A stretch of DNA of 64,000 bases. Source: Rhizobium albus. Its GTDB lineage: Bacteria > Pseudomonadota > Alphaproteobacteria > Rhizobiales > Rhizobiaceae. The notes below the pieces were generated by a model, which ran no database searches, had not been told where the DNA came from, and saw only the letters and a list, made by a program, of their open reading frames with translations. Shown here piece after piece: positions 24,826 to 33,744 of this stretch. Positions within the stretch are counted from its first letter, which is position 1, and the number at the start of each line of letters is the position of its first letter. A program made the position numbers and the translations under genes. The stretch lies in NCBI GenBank assembly GCA_030160035.1, contig BSNO01000001.1, forward strand, positions 372,001 through 436,000. Reading direction: 5' to 3'.

Positions 24826-26271
24826 ATGCCCACACCTCTTGGATCCGCTCCCAGCGTCAACCGGCTTGGATCGGCGGCCTTCCGCAATGCAAGTTCCTTT
24901 GTCGACGGGCGGCTTGTCATTTCGCCATACCAGTTCGGCGGCAAGGGCGATGGCCTTCAGGACGACACCGGCGCGATCCGTGCGGCTGTGGCTCGATTTC
25001 GCGAGATCATGCTCGCTAGCACTGCTCAGACGGCGCCTGTCGCTCTGGTCTTCTCCGGTGGCCGGTGGAGGCACACCGACACCATCGACATCACCAAGAT
25101 AGTCGGTTGGAACTGGCAGATTGAAGGCGGGAAATTCCTGGGAGAGTGCACCGGCAAGCCAATGTTCGACCTATGCGGCTCACGAGGCTATCAGATGCAG
25201 GGCGTGGGCTTCGTCGGCGACCGAGATAACCGTCCCCGGTGTGCCTGGCAGGCAGCTCGACTTGATGAGAGCCAGTTTTGCGACAATGTCGCTTTCGCGG
25301 ATTGTTCGTCTGTCGGGTATTTCTCCGACACTGTGTTCCATGCCTATGGTCAAGAGACCGCGAACCATCACCACTGCTCCTGGTACAACTACGACCATGA
25401 GGCTCGCGTCGGGATCATTGAAGGGTTTAGCGCCAATCCCTTCACGTCCGAGTTCGGCACAGTCATTGAAGGCGCCACCAGCAACATCAATATCGCTCTG
25501 ACCGGCGTCACCGATCTGCGATACCTGCCGGCCGGCGATCAGTTCAAAATCACCGGAGTTACGAACGCGGCGAACGCTGTCTTCACCTTGCCAGGGCATG
25601 AGTTTCAGGCCGGGGATCAGTGCGTATTTGCCTATGTTGAGGGTATGCCCGATCTTTCGACATCAATCGCGAACATCCTTTCGGTTACCGCTACGACGAT
25701 TACGACGGACATCAACACGACCACGCTCGGCACATATGGCGGCGGCGGCGTCGCGATCCGCCGGCAGACCAAGAGCCCGCTTTACATCGCCCGTGCGGAA
25801 GGCGTGAACATCGACGACATCTACACTGTGGCCTACGGGAAGCCGCAAATCGAACTTGGCTTCCCGGACGTGACGGCGCCTCGCATGGACATGATCAGCG
25901 GACGGAATGTGCTCTTCGAAGGATCAGGCAATCAGCACAACGTCTTCGTCGACAACGATTTGGTGCCGGTGGCTGATTTGCTCGGCTTCGAGATGACGAC
26001 ATACAACGCTAATGCGACTGAGAGCTTGCTCGGCTGCGGCAATAATGCCGTCTCGGTCTACGCACCCGATATTCGTGCATTCGACATGAAGTGGGACGCG
26101 CCGCTCGTTGACGGGCCTGTGGCGGGCGCCAACCAGTGGGCCATGTACGGAGCGAAAATCGTTTATCCAACGCTCGCGCTCACGCGATATGATGTGATGG
26201 AAGATTTCAACGGCGACATCACTCAAGTCTCAGACGGCGAGAGCTTTACCATCAACAAGACGTCGCTCTGA
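24826..26271 (+). CDS. Second tailspike-like protein (pectate-lyase fold)
   Basis: 481 residues. FGGKGDGLQDDTGAIRAAVA near residues 40-60 is the conserved entry motif (DG-x-x-D-D-T-x-A) of phage tailspikes and glycosidases with a pectate lyase/GH28-like right-handed beta-helix. The following sequence has many short beta repeats. It lacks the long N-terminal adaptor of the first spike. It may be a separate spike or attach to the 1005-residue one. Confidence 0.78.
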   Translation: MPTPLGSAPSVNRLGSAAFRNASSFVDGRLVISPYQFGGKGDGLQDDTGAIRAAVARFREIMLASTAQTAPVALVFSGGRWRHTDTIDITKIVGWNWQIEGGKFLGECTGKPMFDLCGSRGYQMQGVGFVGDRDNRPRCAWQAARLDESQFCDNVAFADCSSVGYFSDTVFHAYGQETANHHHCSWYNYDHEARVGIIEGFSANPFTSEFGTVIEGATSNINIALTGVTDLRYLPAGDQFKITGVTNAANAVFTLPGHEFQAGDQCVFAYVEGMPDLSTSIANILSVTATTITTDINTTTLGTYGGGGVAIRRQTKSPLYIARAEGVNIDDIYTVAYGKPQIELGFPDVTAPRMDMISGRNVLFEGSGNQHNVFVDNDLVPVADLLGFEMTTYNANATESLLGCGNNAVSVYAPDIRAFDMKWDAPLVDGPVAGANQWAMYGAKIVYPTLALTRYDVMEDFNGDITQVSDGESFTINKTSL

Positions 26272-26273
26272 CC

Positions 26274-26408
26274 ATGGCCCCGCCCAAAGGCGCCGCCCCG
26301 CTCCTCAATCTTATCCGATCGGACCAGCTGAAGCACGATGAAGTGCAGGCGCTGCTCGAAGCCGACCCGCTCTTCGCTCGCTGGTATCGGCTGAACGCCG
26401 GCCGGTAG
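26274..26408 (+). CDS. Very small phage protein (44 aa)
   Basis: ATG 26274 follows the tailspike stop by two bases. The 44-residue product (MAPPKGAAPLLN start, LFARWYRLNAGR end) has an acidic helical middle (KHDEVQALLEADP). The absence of a gap on the left and the fixed position before the lysozyme gene support translation. Function unknown. Confidence 0.5.
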   Translation: MAPPKGAAPLLNLIRSDQLKHDEVQALLEADPLFARWYRLNAGR

Positions 26409-26433
26409 CCCATCCGACAATCTGGAGAACACA

Positions 26434-27213
26434 ATGACCGCAGTCTTGCGAGACGGCGCGCTTTGGCATGTCGATGCCGAGGTCGCGCTGGAGGTCGCTG
26501 CGCATGAGGCGCTGATCCGACAGACCTATCGGGATTCGGTCGGCGTGCTCACCTGGTGCGTGGGCATGACCAACGCCACCGGTCACACGGTCGAGCGCTA
26601 TATCGGCAAGCCCCAGACCCTTCAGCACTGCATGAACATCTATGCATGGGCGCTGGAGAACTATGCCGACGGCGTCCGCGAGGCTTTCAAGGGCCTGAAG
26701 ATCACGAAGGGCCAGTTTGCCGCGGCGTTGTCCTTCCACTGGAACACCGGCGCCATCAAGAGCGCGACGTGGGTGCGGCACTTCCGGGCCGGTGATACGG
26801 CAGCCGCCTGCAAGGCCATCATGAACTGGAAGACGCCGCCGGAGATCGAGGGCCGCCGCAAGAAAGAGCGTGCCCTGTTTTTCGATGGCGTCTGGTCGAA
26901 CAACGGCACGATGACCGAATTCACCCGCCTCACGTCCCGCATGACGCCTGACTGGAGCAGCGGCAAGCGGATCAACGTTTCGGCCGAACTCGCCAAGGCC
27001 TTCGCCGGAACGATCAAGCCGCCGGTTCTCGATACCGCGCCGAAGCCGGACAACAAGCCGCTCGCGCCGACGCTCACTCCCAAGCCGGAGCCCATCAATG
27101 CGCCTGATCCTGACCCTGTGCCTAGCGCTCCTGTTCCAGACGGGCAGGGCGACAGGCAGACCCTTGCAAGCCTTATCGCGGCTCTGTTCCGCGCGATCTT
27201 TCGGAGGACGTAA
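26434..27213 (+). CDS. Endolysin, GH24 lysozyme
   Basis: 259 residues. The catalytic triad of phage T4 lysozyme type is spaced exactly as in the family: Glu25 (HEALIRQ), Asp34 (YRDSVG) and Thr40, i.e. E-x8-D-x5-T. FHWNTGAIKSATWVRHFRAG is the second family block. The C-terminal 80 residues are Pro-rich and probably disordered, ending in a basic hydrophobic helix (LIAALFRAIFRRT). It cleaves peptidoglycan at the end of infection. It opens the lysis cassette. Confidence 0.9.
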   Translation: MTAVLRDGALWHVDAEVALEVAAHEALIRQTYRDSVGVLTWCVGMTNATGHTVERYIGKPQTLQHCMNIYAWALENYADGVREAFKGLKITKGQFAAALSFHWNTGAIKSATWVRHFRAGDTAAACKAIMNWKTPPEIEGRRKKERALFFDGVWSNNGTMTEFTRLTSRMTPDWSSGKRINVSAELAKAFAGTIKPPVLDTAPKPDNKPLAPTLTPKPEPINAPDPDPVPSAPVPDGQGDRQTLASLIAALFRAIFRRT

Positions 27214-27216
27214 GAG

Positions 27217-27420
27217 ATGATCCCTGCACCTGTGATCCGCATCATCCTCCGGGTGATCGCCGGCATCATGATCGGCTATGGCCTTCCGAAGGACTGGGCC
27301 GACCAGATCGTGACTGACCCCGACGCGCTGTTCGTCGCCGAGACGATCGTCGGTGCGCTGCTATGGGCTGCGACCGAGGCCTTCTACATCATGGCCAAGC
27401 GCTTCGGGTGGAAGACATGA
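27217..27420 (+). CDS. Small membrane protein, holin candidate
   Basis: 67 residues with two hydrophobic segments (about 7-22, RIILRVIAGIMIGYGL, and 40-58, VAETIVGALLWAATEAFYIM) separated by a short polar loop, ending in a basic tail. Small size, two membrane helices and position right after the lysozyme suit a class II holin. The next gene, with one membrane helix, is an alternative holin or antiholin. Function is inferred from context. Confidence 0.6.
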   Translation: MIPAPVIRIILRVIAGIMIGYGLPKDWADQIVTDPDALFVAETIVGALLWAATEAFYIMAKRFGWKT

Positions 27421-27548
27421 GCGCCGGCTTGACTGTGCTGGTGCTCTGCGGCCTCTCCCTTCTGGCTGTCGTCGTTGGCCTCTGGATCCGCGAGAAGAGC
27501 AAGCCCGATTATCTCGATGACGAATACCATTGGCGGGGGCCGCTATGA
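27417..27548 (+). CDS. Small single-pass membrane protein (43 aa)
   Basis: ATG 27417 overlaps the previous stop. The product is 43 residues with one N-terminal membrane helix (LTVLVLCGLSLLAVVVGLWI) and a charged tail (EKSKPDYLDDEYHWRG). It lies in the lysis cassette and could be an antiholin or holin partner. No family is recognised. Confidence 0.55.
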   Translation: MSAGLTVLVLCGLSLLAVVVGLWIREKSKPDYLDDEYHWRGPL

Positions 27549-27811
27549 TCCCAAGGGTCACAGACTTCATCCGCCTCATCCCAGGGGCAATCATTGGCGC
27601 GCTTCTGATGCTCACCGTCTCCAAGGCCATCCTCCAGCCTCAAGCGCACGAGCGAGGCCGAGAGGCTGAAAGAGCCGCCGCGTTAGAACGGTCAATGGAC
27701 CTCATTAGAAAAAGGAGCGCGACCAATGACAAGATCGGTCGCATGTCGGATGGCGAGCTGTGTTCTGCTCTTGGCGGTCGCTGGGTGCCAGACGAAGCCG
27801 TCTGCGAATGA
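27545..27811 (+). CDS. Rz-like inner-membrane spanin
   Basis: 88 residues from ATG 27545. One N-terminal membrane helix (IRLIPGAIIGALLMLTVSKA) is followed by a charged helical region (HERGREAERAAALERSMDL), the plan of an i-spanin. A lipoprotein gene in another frame starts inside it at 27726, the hallmark of Rz/Rz1 pairs. Together they fuse the inner and outer membranes in the last lysis step. Confidence 0.7.
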   Translation: MIPRVTDFIRLIPGAIIGALLMLTVSKAILQPQAHERGREAERAAALERSMDLIRKRSATNDKIGRMSDGELCSALGGRWVPDEAVCE

Positions 27812-27944
27812 CGGGGCGGGCTTCAGCGCGTTGACGCCTTCCCCAGCTACTCGGTCTTTCATCATCACGAATGATCGGCCGTTCGCCGAGCAGGTGGCCA
27901 GTCACAACGCCACTTGCCGGTATCTACCAGCCTGCAGCCAGTAG
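27726..27944 (+). CDS. Rz1-like outer-membrane spanin lipoprotein
   Basis: 72 residues in a different frame, overlapping the 3' third of the Rz-like gene. It has a lipoprotein signal: basic MTRSVACR, hydrophobic core, then the lipobox LLLAVAGC with Cys21. The mature part is short and polar, as in o-spanins. The embedded arrangement matches lambda Rz1. Confidence 0.7.
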   Translation: MTRSVACRMASCVLLLAVAGCQTKPSANDGAGFSALTPSPATRSFIITNDRPFAEQVASHNATCRYLPACSQ

Positions 27945-27955
27945 ACGGGGGCGTC

Positions 27956-28426
27956 GTGAGCGGGGCAGAAAAGAGATGGAAGATGATCCTCCTACACGTC
28001 CAGCGTAGCTTGAAGGACTCGGTCTATGCCCGAGGCACCGAATGGCTCCTGGCAATCGCACTGATGATGTGGGGCCCGATCCTCTGGAATAATCCGGAAC
28101 TGTTCGCGCTCCCGCAATACAGCCAGTTCGAATCGCTCATGAACCAGTCGACATGGGCATGGACTTGCTTTCTGCTGGGCACCGGCCGGATCGGTGTCCT
28201 GCTCTGGAATGGCGCCTACCGGAGAACCCCGCACATGAGGGTGCTCCTTTCATTGGTCAGCATGATCTTCTGGTATCAGATATCCGTGTCGTTCTGGATG
28301 TCGAACATGATCACGGCCACGTCACCGTCCACCTGGCTCGCGGCCTGGCCTGTCTTCTGCATGTTCGAATTCATCAACATCGGCAGGGCAGCGAGGGACG
28401 CAAAGATTGCTGACGAGGCTGCTTAG
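27956..28426 (+). CDS. Multi-pass membrane protein of the prophage
   Basis: 156 residues from GTG 27956 (preceded by a GGGGG-type ribosome site; ATG 27983 is the alternative). Three to four hydrophobic segments are visible (LLAIALMMWGPILW, WTCFLLGTGRIGVLLW, LLSLVSMIFWYQISVSFWM, WLAAWPVFCMFEFINI). It follows the spanins and may be a lysis or superinfection-exclusion protein. No family is recognised. Confidence 0.55.
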   Translation: MSGAEKRWKMILLHVQRSLKDSVYARGTEWLLAIALMMWGPILWNNPELFALPQYSQFESLMNQSTWAWTCFLLGTGRIGVLLWNGAYRRTPHMRVLLSLVSMIFWYQISVSFWMSNMITATSPSTWLAAWPVFCMFEFINIGRAARDAKIADEAA

Positions 28427-28428
28427 AC

Positions 28429-28725
28429 ATGGAAGCTACCGATCCGTGGACTGCCTTGGGCGCAGTCATCGCCGGCGTGCTGATCGCCACAGTCACCTAT
28501 CTGAAGACCTCGGGTCGTAAGCAAACCGATCCGCATGAGGCCACGGCCGGCCTGTTCATCGATCGCGAGACGATGCGGAAGATATCGGAGAACCTTGAGC
28601 GGATCGCCGATGCGGCCGAGCTCTTGGCCGATCGGAAACAAGACCATATGAGCGAGACGATCGACAAGATCCTGAAGACGATGGAAATGGCGGAGACGAG
28701 GAAGCCGACACGCCGGCCGCCTTAG
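28429..28725 (+). CDS. Small membrane-anchored helical phage protein
   Basis: 98 residues with an N-terminal hydrophobic helix (ALGAVIAGVLIATVTYL) and a long charged helix (RKISENLERIADAAELLADR) that could form a coiled coil. It is the last gene of the late operon, directly before a strong terminator. Function unknown. Confidence 0.55.
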   Translation: MEATDPWTALGAVIAGVLIATVTYLKTSGRKQTDPHEATAGLFIDRETMRKISENLERIADAAELLADRKQDHMSETIDKILKTMEMAETRKPTRRPP

Positions 28726-28755
28726 CGCCTACCGATCAGTTCAGAAAATCAACAA

Positions 28756-28795
28756 GCCCCCGGGTCGCCTTCATTGGTGGCTCGGGGGCTTTTTC
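28756..28795 (+). terminator. Strong Rho-independent terminator ending the late operon
   Basis: AGCCCCCG (28756-28763) pairs with CGGGGGCT (28784-28791) and is followed by TTTTT. It lies between the last late gene and a convergent minus-strand gene, so it probably serves both directions. Confidence 0.88.
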
Positions 28796-28801
28796 TGCGT
28801 T

Positions 28802-29188
28802 CTACCGGCCGCACCAGATATTGCCCTCATTGGGCCAGCGCTGGGCAAGGCCATCGGCGATCAGGACTTCGCCGGCGTCTCGGCCATCAGCCAAGCGGAT
28901 CGTGGCGAGTTCTCGCCCATAGCGCCCGGATCGATCCAGCCACTGGATCTCATAGCCGCCGGCCATCAACTCCCGCAGCCGATCGGTAGCCATGTGGCCC
29001 AGCACTCGCTCCCGCTCGCATTCCGGCCGGCTGATCTCGGGCGTGTCGATCCCCTCATATCTCCAGTTGCGCCCGCCTTCCCATCCGGTATCGCCATCGA
29101 CGAGGCAGGTCAGCCCGCGCTCAGCACGATTCGGCCCAGTGCAGTCGGGCAAGGTCATCAACATGGCGATCATCAGGGCTTCAAGCAT
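28802..29188 (-). CDS. Staphylococcal nuclease-like (thermonuclease) protein
   Basis: 128 residues from ATG at 29188, which has a good ribosome site on the minus strand (AGAGGAAG). TCLVDGDTGWEGGRNWRYEG then IDTPEISRPEC holds Arg43 and Glu51, spaced by eight as in the SNase active site, and SGRYGRELATIRLADG supplies the second Arg (92). The N-terminus is hydrophobic, perhaps a signal. It is opposite in orientation to the phage late genes and next to the attachment end, so it is probably lysogenic cargo. Confidence 0.82.
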   Translation of the reverse strand: MLEALMIAMLMTLPDCTGPNRAERGLTCLVDGDTGWEGGRNWRYEGIDTPEISRPECERERVLGHMATDRLRELMAGGYEIQWLDRSGRYGRELATIRLADGRDAGEVLIADGLAQRWPNEGNIWCGR

Positions 29189-29228
29189 TGGGCTTCCTCT
29201 TTCTGTCTTCGGTCTTATGTTCGCGTCG

Positions 29229-29489
29229 ATGAGCGATAAACCCAAATCCTCCGCACCTGGAACGATCGGCTGGCTGATCGACAATCATATGTGCCTCACC
29301 GTCTACTGCAATGATCTGGATTGCCAGCATCGCGCGGAGCCCGATCTCCAGAAGCTGGCCGACAGGCTTGGACGCGAACATAGCTATCTGCTTCCCAAGC
29401 TCGGGCCAAAGCTGAAGTGCTCGGCATGTGGCGGCAAGAATATCCTGATCCAGGTGACGCCCGGCGGGACGATGGGCTATCGGGGGTGA
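29229..29489 (+). CDS. Zinc-ribbon-like small protein
   Basis: 86 residues from ATG 29229 (29217 also possible; neither has a clear ribosome site). Cys pairs occur at VYCNDLDCQH and LKCSACGGKN, consistent with one zinc-binding site. It lies between the nuclease gene and tRNA-Thr at the prophage edge, divergent from the nuclease. Function unknown. Confidence 0.55.
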   Translation: MSDKPKSSAPGTIGWLIDNHMCLTVYCNDLDCQHRAEPDLQKLADRLGREHSYLLPKLGPKLKCSACGGKNILIQVTPGGTMGYRG

Positions 29490-29506
29490 ACGCGGCGGGA
29501 ACAGGC

Positions 29507-29537
29507 TGTGCCAGATGTGTGCCACAGGACTGTGCCA
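29507..29537 (+). repeat. Three TGTGCCA direct repeats near the prophage end
   Basis: TGTGCCA occurs at 29507-29513, 29518-29524 and 29531-29537, spaced 11 and 13 bases, about one helical turn. They lie about 80-110 bases from the tRNA-Thr 3' end. Spaced short repeats of this kind are typical of arm-type binding sites of tyrosine integrases. The interpretation is inferred. Confidence 0.5.
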
Positions 29538-29618
29538 ATGCCTGCATGGCGGTGCACATTTGTTCCGGGCCCGGCTGGGGCCGTATCTCTCGGAACGCCT
29601 GATTTCCTAGGGGGTGGC

Positions 29619-29693
<75 letters not shown>

Positions 29694-29854
29694 TTGATGG
29701 CCGGCGCGGGCTTGCCGCGGGCAGGGGCCTATTGCCATAGGTTCAGCGGGAGTGCAAGCCGCATCTCGCATCGTTTGAACGGGCGATGCCGATGGCCGTA
29801 TTGGCACGACACAGGCTTTGATTGCATGGTGGGATCGGCTAAAGCGACGTGATC

Positions 29855-30181
29855 ATGAGCGATGAAATGGGCAAGAGCGACAGCGGCCAGAGCGACATTG
29901 GCGAGCGGGTCCTTGGCGGAAGCGATGAGGCCGGCTCGATCGGAACGACGTTGAGCGGCGCGACGCCCAAGGATGCAGGCGGGGCCGCGGCGCGCGATGC
30001 GACTGGCAACACGCAATCGCCTAAACCAGACGCGGCCACGGCGCCAAAGGCGGTCAGTGCGGCCGAGCGTAAGAAAGAGCGGCTGGCCGCAGCGCTTCGC
30101 GACAATCTCAAGCGCCGCAAGGCGCAGACGCGCGGGCGTCGCGCTATGGGCGACGGTGCGGACGACAGCGGCAGTTCCTGA
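29855..30181 (+). CDS. Small disordered protein with a basic C-terminus
   Basis: 108 residues from ATG 29855. The first 65 residues are Gly/Ser/Ala/Asp-rich and likely disordered. The last 45 are strongly basic and helical (SAAERKKERLAAALRDNLKR). A gene of this style upstream of murA is common in rhizobial genomes. The function is unknown; the basic tail suggests nucleic acid or membrane contact. Confidence 0.6.
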   Translation: MSDEMGKSDSGQSDIGERVLGGSDEAGSIGTTLSGATPKDAGGAAARDATGNTQSPKPDAATAPKAVSAAERKKERLAAALRDNLKRRKAQTRGRRAMGDGADDSGSS

Positions 30182-30510
30182 GCGTCCTGGCGCTCGGCGA
30201 ACCGGCCGCGGCGTACTCCGGGAGCGGTTTTTGTGCGGCATGCCCGCTTGGCGCCCTGTGGATGGTGCGAATCAGTCTTGATATCCGCATAATTGATCTC
30301 TAGCGCGCCTGTGGGCATCGAAGATGCGGTTCATGGATGGCGCTGGAGATTGCCACCGTGCGGCTGCATCTCATCATGCGCGTCACGCCGCTCTTGCGGT
30401 GCCGGCGCGCAGATCTGAATTCAATCGGTCGCAACGATGCGACGGGCAGCCCGCGAATGGGTTTTGTCGATCACCAGGAGAGGGCGGACTGTCGTCCGCA
30501 TAGCAAGCGC
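30182..30510 (+). other. Region upstream of murA without a supported gene
   Basis: A frame continuous with murA is open from 30337, but the added residues are not MurA-like. The region presumably holds the murA promoter and leader. No clear sigma-70 hexamers, terminator or repeat was found. Confidence 0.4.
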
Positions 30511-31800
30511 ATGGATCGTATCAAAGTCATCGGCGGCAACCCTCTTTCGGGCATCATCCCGATTTCCGGCGCCAAGAACGCGGCGCTGCCCCTGATGATC
30601 GCCTCGCTCCTCACCGACGACACGCTCACGCTCGAAAACGTGCCGCATCTGGCGGATGTCGAGCAGCTTGTGCGCATTCTCGGCAATCACGGCGTCGACA
30701 TCACGGTCAACGGCCGGCGCGAGCGCCAAGGCGAAAGCTATGCCCGCACCGTGCACTTCACGGCGCGCAACATCGTCGACACGACCGCGCCCTATGAACT
30801 GGTGTCGAAGATGCGGGCGAGCTTCTGGGTGATCGGCCCGCTTCTGGCGCGCATGGGCGAAGCGCGGGTTTCGCTCCCTGGTGGCTGCGCCATCGGCACG
30901 CGTCCGGTGGATCTCTTCCTCGAAGGCCTCGCGGCGCTCGGCGTCGAGATCGAAATCGATGGCGGCTATGTGAACGCCAAGGCGCCGAAGGGCATCGTCG
31001 GCGGGCGCTACGTGTTCCCGAAGGTCTCGGTCGGTGCGACGCATGTGCTGATGATGGCGGCGACGCTCGGCAAAGGCGTCACCGAGATCGAGAACGCGGC
31101 ACGCGAACCGGAAGTCGCCGATCTCGCCAAGTGCCTGAACGCCATGGGCGCGAAAATCTCAGGCGCCGGCACCTCGACGATCACGATCGAGGGCGTCGCC
31201 TCGCTTTCGGGGGCACGCCACCGGGTGCTTCCGGACCGCATCGAGACGGGCACCTATGCGATGGCCGTCGCCATGACTGGTGGCGATGTCGTTCTCGAAA
31301 ATACCGATATCAACCTGCTGCGCTCGGCGATGGACGCTCTTCAATCCGCCGGCGCGGAGATCAGCGAAACGGAAAGCGGCATCCGCGTCGTGCGCAATGG
31401 ATCGGGGATCGCGCCCGTTGATGTGACGACCGATCCGTTTCCGGGCTTTCCGACCGACCTCCAGGCCCAGTTCATGGGGCTGATGACGATGGCCAAAGGC
31501 GAGTCGCGGATCACCGAGACGATCTTCGAGAACCGGTTCATGCATGTGCAAGAACTCGCGCGGCTTGGTGCGCGCATATCGCTTTCGGGCCAGACCGCCA
31601 CGGTCAGCGGCGTCGACCGGCTGAAGGGCGCGCAGGTGATGGCCACGGATCTGCGGGCATCGGTGTCGCTCGTGATCGCCGGGCTTGCGGCCGAAGGCGA
31701 GACGGTCGTCAACCGCGTCTACCATCTGGATCGTGGGTTTGAGCGGCTCGAGGAAAAGCTCACAAATTGCGGCGCGCAGGTCGAGCGCATCTCGGGCTGA
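30511..31800 (+). CDS. murA: UDP-N-acetylglucosamine 1-carboxyvinyltransferase
   Basis: 429 residues from ATG 30511, the usual MurA length. The start [14 protein letters not shown], the [11 protein letters not shown] block (residues 19-29), [14 protein letters not shown] with the catalytic Cys126, and the C-terminal [17 protein letters not shown] are all family signatures. It transfers enolpyruvate from PEP to UDP-GlcNAc, the first committed step of peptidoglycan synthesis, in the cytoplasm. Cys at 126 predicts fosfomycin sensitivity of the enzyme. The longer frame from 30337 is rejected as leader. Confidence 0.97.
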   Translation: MDRIKVIGGNPLSGIIPISGAKNAALPLMIASLLTDDTLTLENVPHLADVEQLVRILGNHGVDITVNGRRERQGESYARTVHFTARNIVDTTAPYELVSKMRASFWVIGPLLARMGEARVSLPGGCAIGTRPVDLFLEGLAALGVEIEIDGGYVNAKAPKGIVGGRYVFPKVSVGATHVLMMAATLGKGVTEIENAAREPEVADLAKCLNAMGAKISGAGTSTITIEGVASLSGARHRVLPDRIETGTYAMAVAMTGGDVVLENTDINLLRSAMDALQSAGAEISETESGIRVVRNGSGIAPVDVTTDPFPGFPTDLQAQFMGLMTMAKGESRITETIFENRFMHVQELARLGARISLSGQTATVSGVDRLKGAQVMATDLRASVSLVIAGLAAEGETVVNRVYHLDRGFERLEEKLTNCGAQVERISG

Positions 31801-31960
31801 TCGGCCCGGGTGCGGTAATCACGCTGTCGCCGTTGCGAAACCGGATGGGCGTGCTTATGTTGCGCTGCACAATGAAATGCGAGCACGGCCGCTCGCGTGG
31901 CATGGACCGCAGCGGATCGACCGCATTGCGCATCGGCGCCGTCTCCAAGAGAATGCAGTG

Positions 31961-32410
31961 ATGGATCTGATCAAACTCATAGCCCTCGACAGCGAAGACC
32001 TCGACGTTCTTTCCGCGCATATGCAGGACGCCGTGCTGAAAGTAGGCGACATGAGCTATGACGCCAAGAGCCGGCAGTTCGTGCTCGGGGCCAACCGGTT
32101 CGTCTGGGAAGTCGCACAGGGCAAGCGGCAGAAGAGCTTCGAGCGCCGGCGCGCGGCGATGCATTTCGATCGTGTGCTTGGCGTGCGCTCCAGGGGCTTC
32201 GATCGCGGTGCGCGAGAGACAGTCTTGTCGCTGCTCGCGGTTCAGTTCGTGCCCGATGTTGCGACAGAAGGACCGGGTGGAGAGATTGAACTGATCTTCG
32301 CCGACGATATTTCCGTTCAGCTCAACGTTGAATGTATCGAGGCGCAGCTTGCCGATCTTGGACCAGCATGGGAAACGCAGCGCCGACCGCGCCATCCAGA
32401 ACGTGATTGA
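31961..32410 (+). CDS. DUF2948 family protein
   Basis: 149 residues from ATG 31961. MDLIKLIALDSEDLDVLSAH, then LKVGDMSYDAKSRQFVLGAN and FDRVLGVRSRGFD, match DUF2948, found between murA and hisD in rhizobial genomes. The function is unknown. Its conserved place in the core cluster and lack of membrane or signal segments suggest a cytoplasmic housekeeping role. The frame is open upstream to 31685, but that part lies in murA and is not family sequence. Confidence 0.88.
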   Translation: MDLIKLIALDSEDLDVLSAHMQDAVLKVGDMSYDAKSRQFVLGANRFVWEVAQGKRQKSFERRRAAMHFDRVLGVRSRGFDRGARETVLSLLAVQFVPDVATEGPGGEIELIFADDISVQLNVECIEAQLADLGPAWETQRRPRHPERD

Positions 32411-32442
32411 GCGCTAAAGTATCTGTGCAGGGAGCAAGCCGC

Positions 32443-33744
32443 TTGGCCATTCGTCTCGATCATCAGGAACCGGATTTCGAAGCACGTTTCGCGGCGTTGC
32501 TTGCAACCAAGCGCGAAGTGTCCGTCGATGTCGGCGATGCCGTCGCCAGGATCATTGCCGATGTGCGCGCGCGCGGCGATGCGGCGCTGATCGAATTGTC
32601 CAGGCAGTATGACGGTATCGATCTGCAGCATGACGGTCTGGCCGTGACTGAGGCCGAAATCGATGCGGCGATGGATCTGGTCGACGCACGCACGCTGGAT
32701 GCGCTGCGGCTTGCGGCCGAGCGGATCGAGGCGCATCACCGCCGCCAGCTCCCACGCGATGATTTCTACGAGGATGCGCTTGGCGTGAAGCTCGGCTCGC
32801 GCTGGACGGCGATTGAGGCTGTGGGTCTCTACGTGCCGGGCGGCAAGGCGAGTTATCCGAGCTCCGTCTTGATGAACGCGGTTCCCGCACGGGTCGCAGG
32901 CGTCGAGCGGCTGGTCATGACCGTGCCGGCGCGGGCCGGCGCGCTCAATCCCGTCGTGCTTGCCGCTGCGCGCATTGCCGGCGTGACTGAGATCTACCGG
33001 ATCGGCGGCGCGCAGGCCGTTGCGGCGCTCGCCTTCGGAACGGAAACGATCAAGCCGGTGGACAAGATCGTCGGTCCGGGCAACGCCTATGTCGCTGCAG
33101 CCAAGCGGCAGGTGTTCGGCCATGTCGGCATCGACATGATCGCCGGACCGTCGGAGGTCCTGGTGGTGGCCGACGGCGGCAACAGTGCCGATTGGCTCGC
33201 TGCCGATCTGTTGGCGCAGGCCGAGCATGACGAAGCGGCACAGTCGATCCTCATCACCGATGACGGCGAGCTGGCGGATGCCGTCGAGCGGGCCGTTCTC
33301 GCCCAGCTGACGACGTTGTCTGGCCGGGAGCGGGCGGAAGCGAGCTGGCGCGATCATGGTGCGGTCATCACCGTCGCGGAGATCAACGCTGCGCTGCCGC
33401 TGATCAACCGCATCGCCGCCGAGCATCTGGAGCTGGCGGTCGAGCGGCCGCACGATCTTCTGCCGCATATCCGCAATGCCGGCGCCGTCTTCATGGGCCG
33501 GCACACGCCGGAAGTGATCGGCGACTATGTCGGCGGGTCCAACCACGTGCTGCCGACGGCCCGTTCGGCGCGGTTCTCGTCCGGCCTCTCGGTGCTCGAC
33601 TACGTCAAGCGCACGTCGGTGCTGGAGCTCGGGCCGGATCAGCTGGGCGCGCTCGGGCCGGCGGCCATCGCGCTGGCGGAAGCTGAAGGTCTCGATGCCC
33701 ATGCGCGGTCTGTCTCCATCCGCATGAACATGCCGGGTTCGTGA
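32443..33744 (+). CDS. hisD: Histidinol dehydrogenase
   Basis: 433 residues using TTG 32443, chosen because the protein then starts [16 protein letters not shown] as HisD proteins do and an AGGGAG ribosome site lies just upstream. [41 protein letters not shown] and [20 protein letters not shown] are family blocks carrying the NAD and zinc ligands (Gln, His). It oxidises histidinol to histidine in two NAD-dependent steps, ending the pathway. It overlaps the next gene. Confidence 0.97.
   Translation: MAIRLDHQEPDFEARFAALLATKREVSVDVGDAVARIIADVRARGDAALIELSRQYDGIDLQHDGLAVTEAEIDAAMDLVDARTLDALRLAAERIEAHHRRQLPRDDFYEDALGVKLGSRWTAIEAVGLYVPGGKASYPSSVLMNAVPARVAGVERLVMTVPARAGALNPVVLAAARIAGVTEIYRIGGAQAVAALAFGTETIKPVDKIVGPGNAYVAAAKRQVFGHVGIDMIAGPSEVLVVADGGNSADWLAADLLAQAEHDEAAQSILITDDGELADAVERAVLAQLTTLSGRERAEASWRDHGAVITVAEINAALPLINRIAAEHLELAVERPHDLLPHIRNAGAVFMGRHTPEVIGDYVGGSNHVLPTARSARFSSGLSVLDYVKRTSVLELGPDQLGALGPAAIALAEAEGLDAHARSVSIRMNMPGS

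Noticed and set aside
30337-30510. N-terminal extension of MurA by 58 residues
   Set aside because: The added residues do not resemble MurA, and the protein from ATG 30511 has the correct family start and length.
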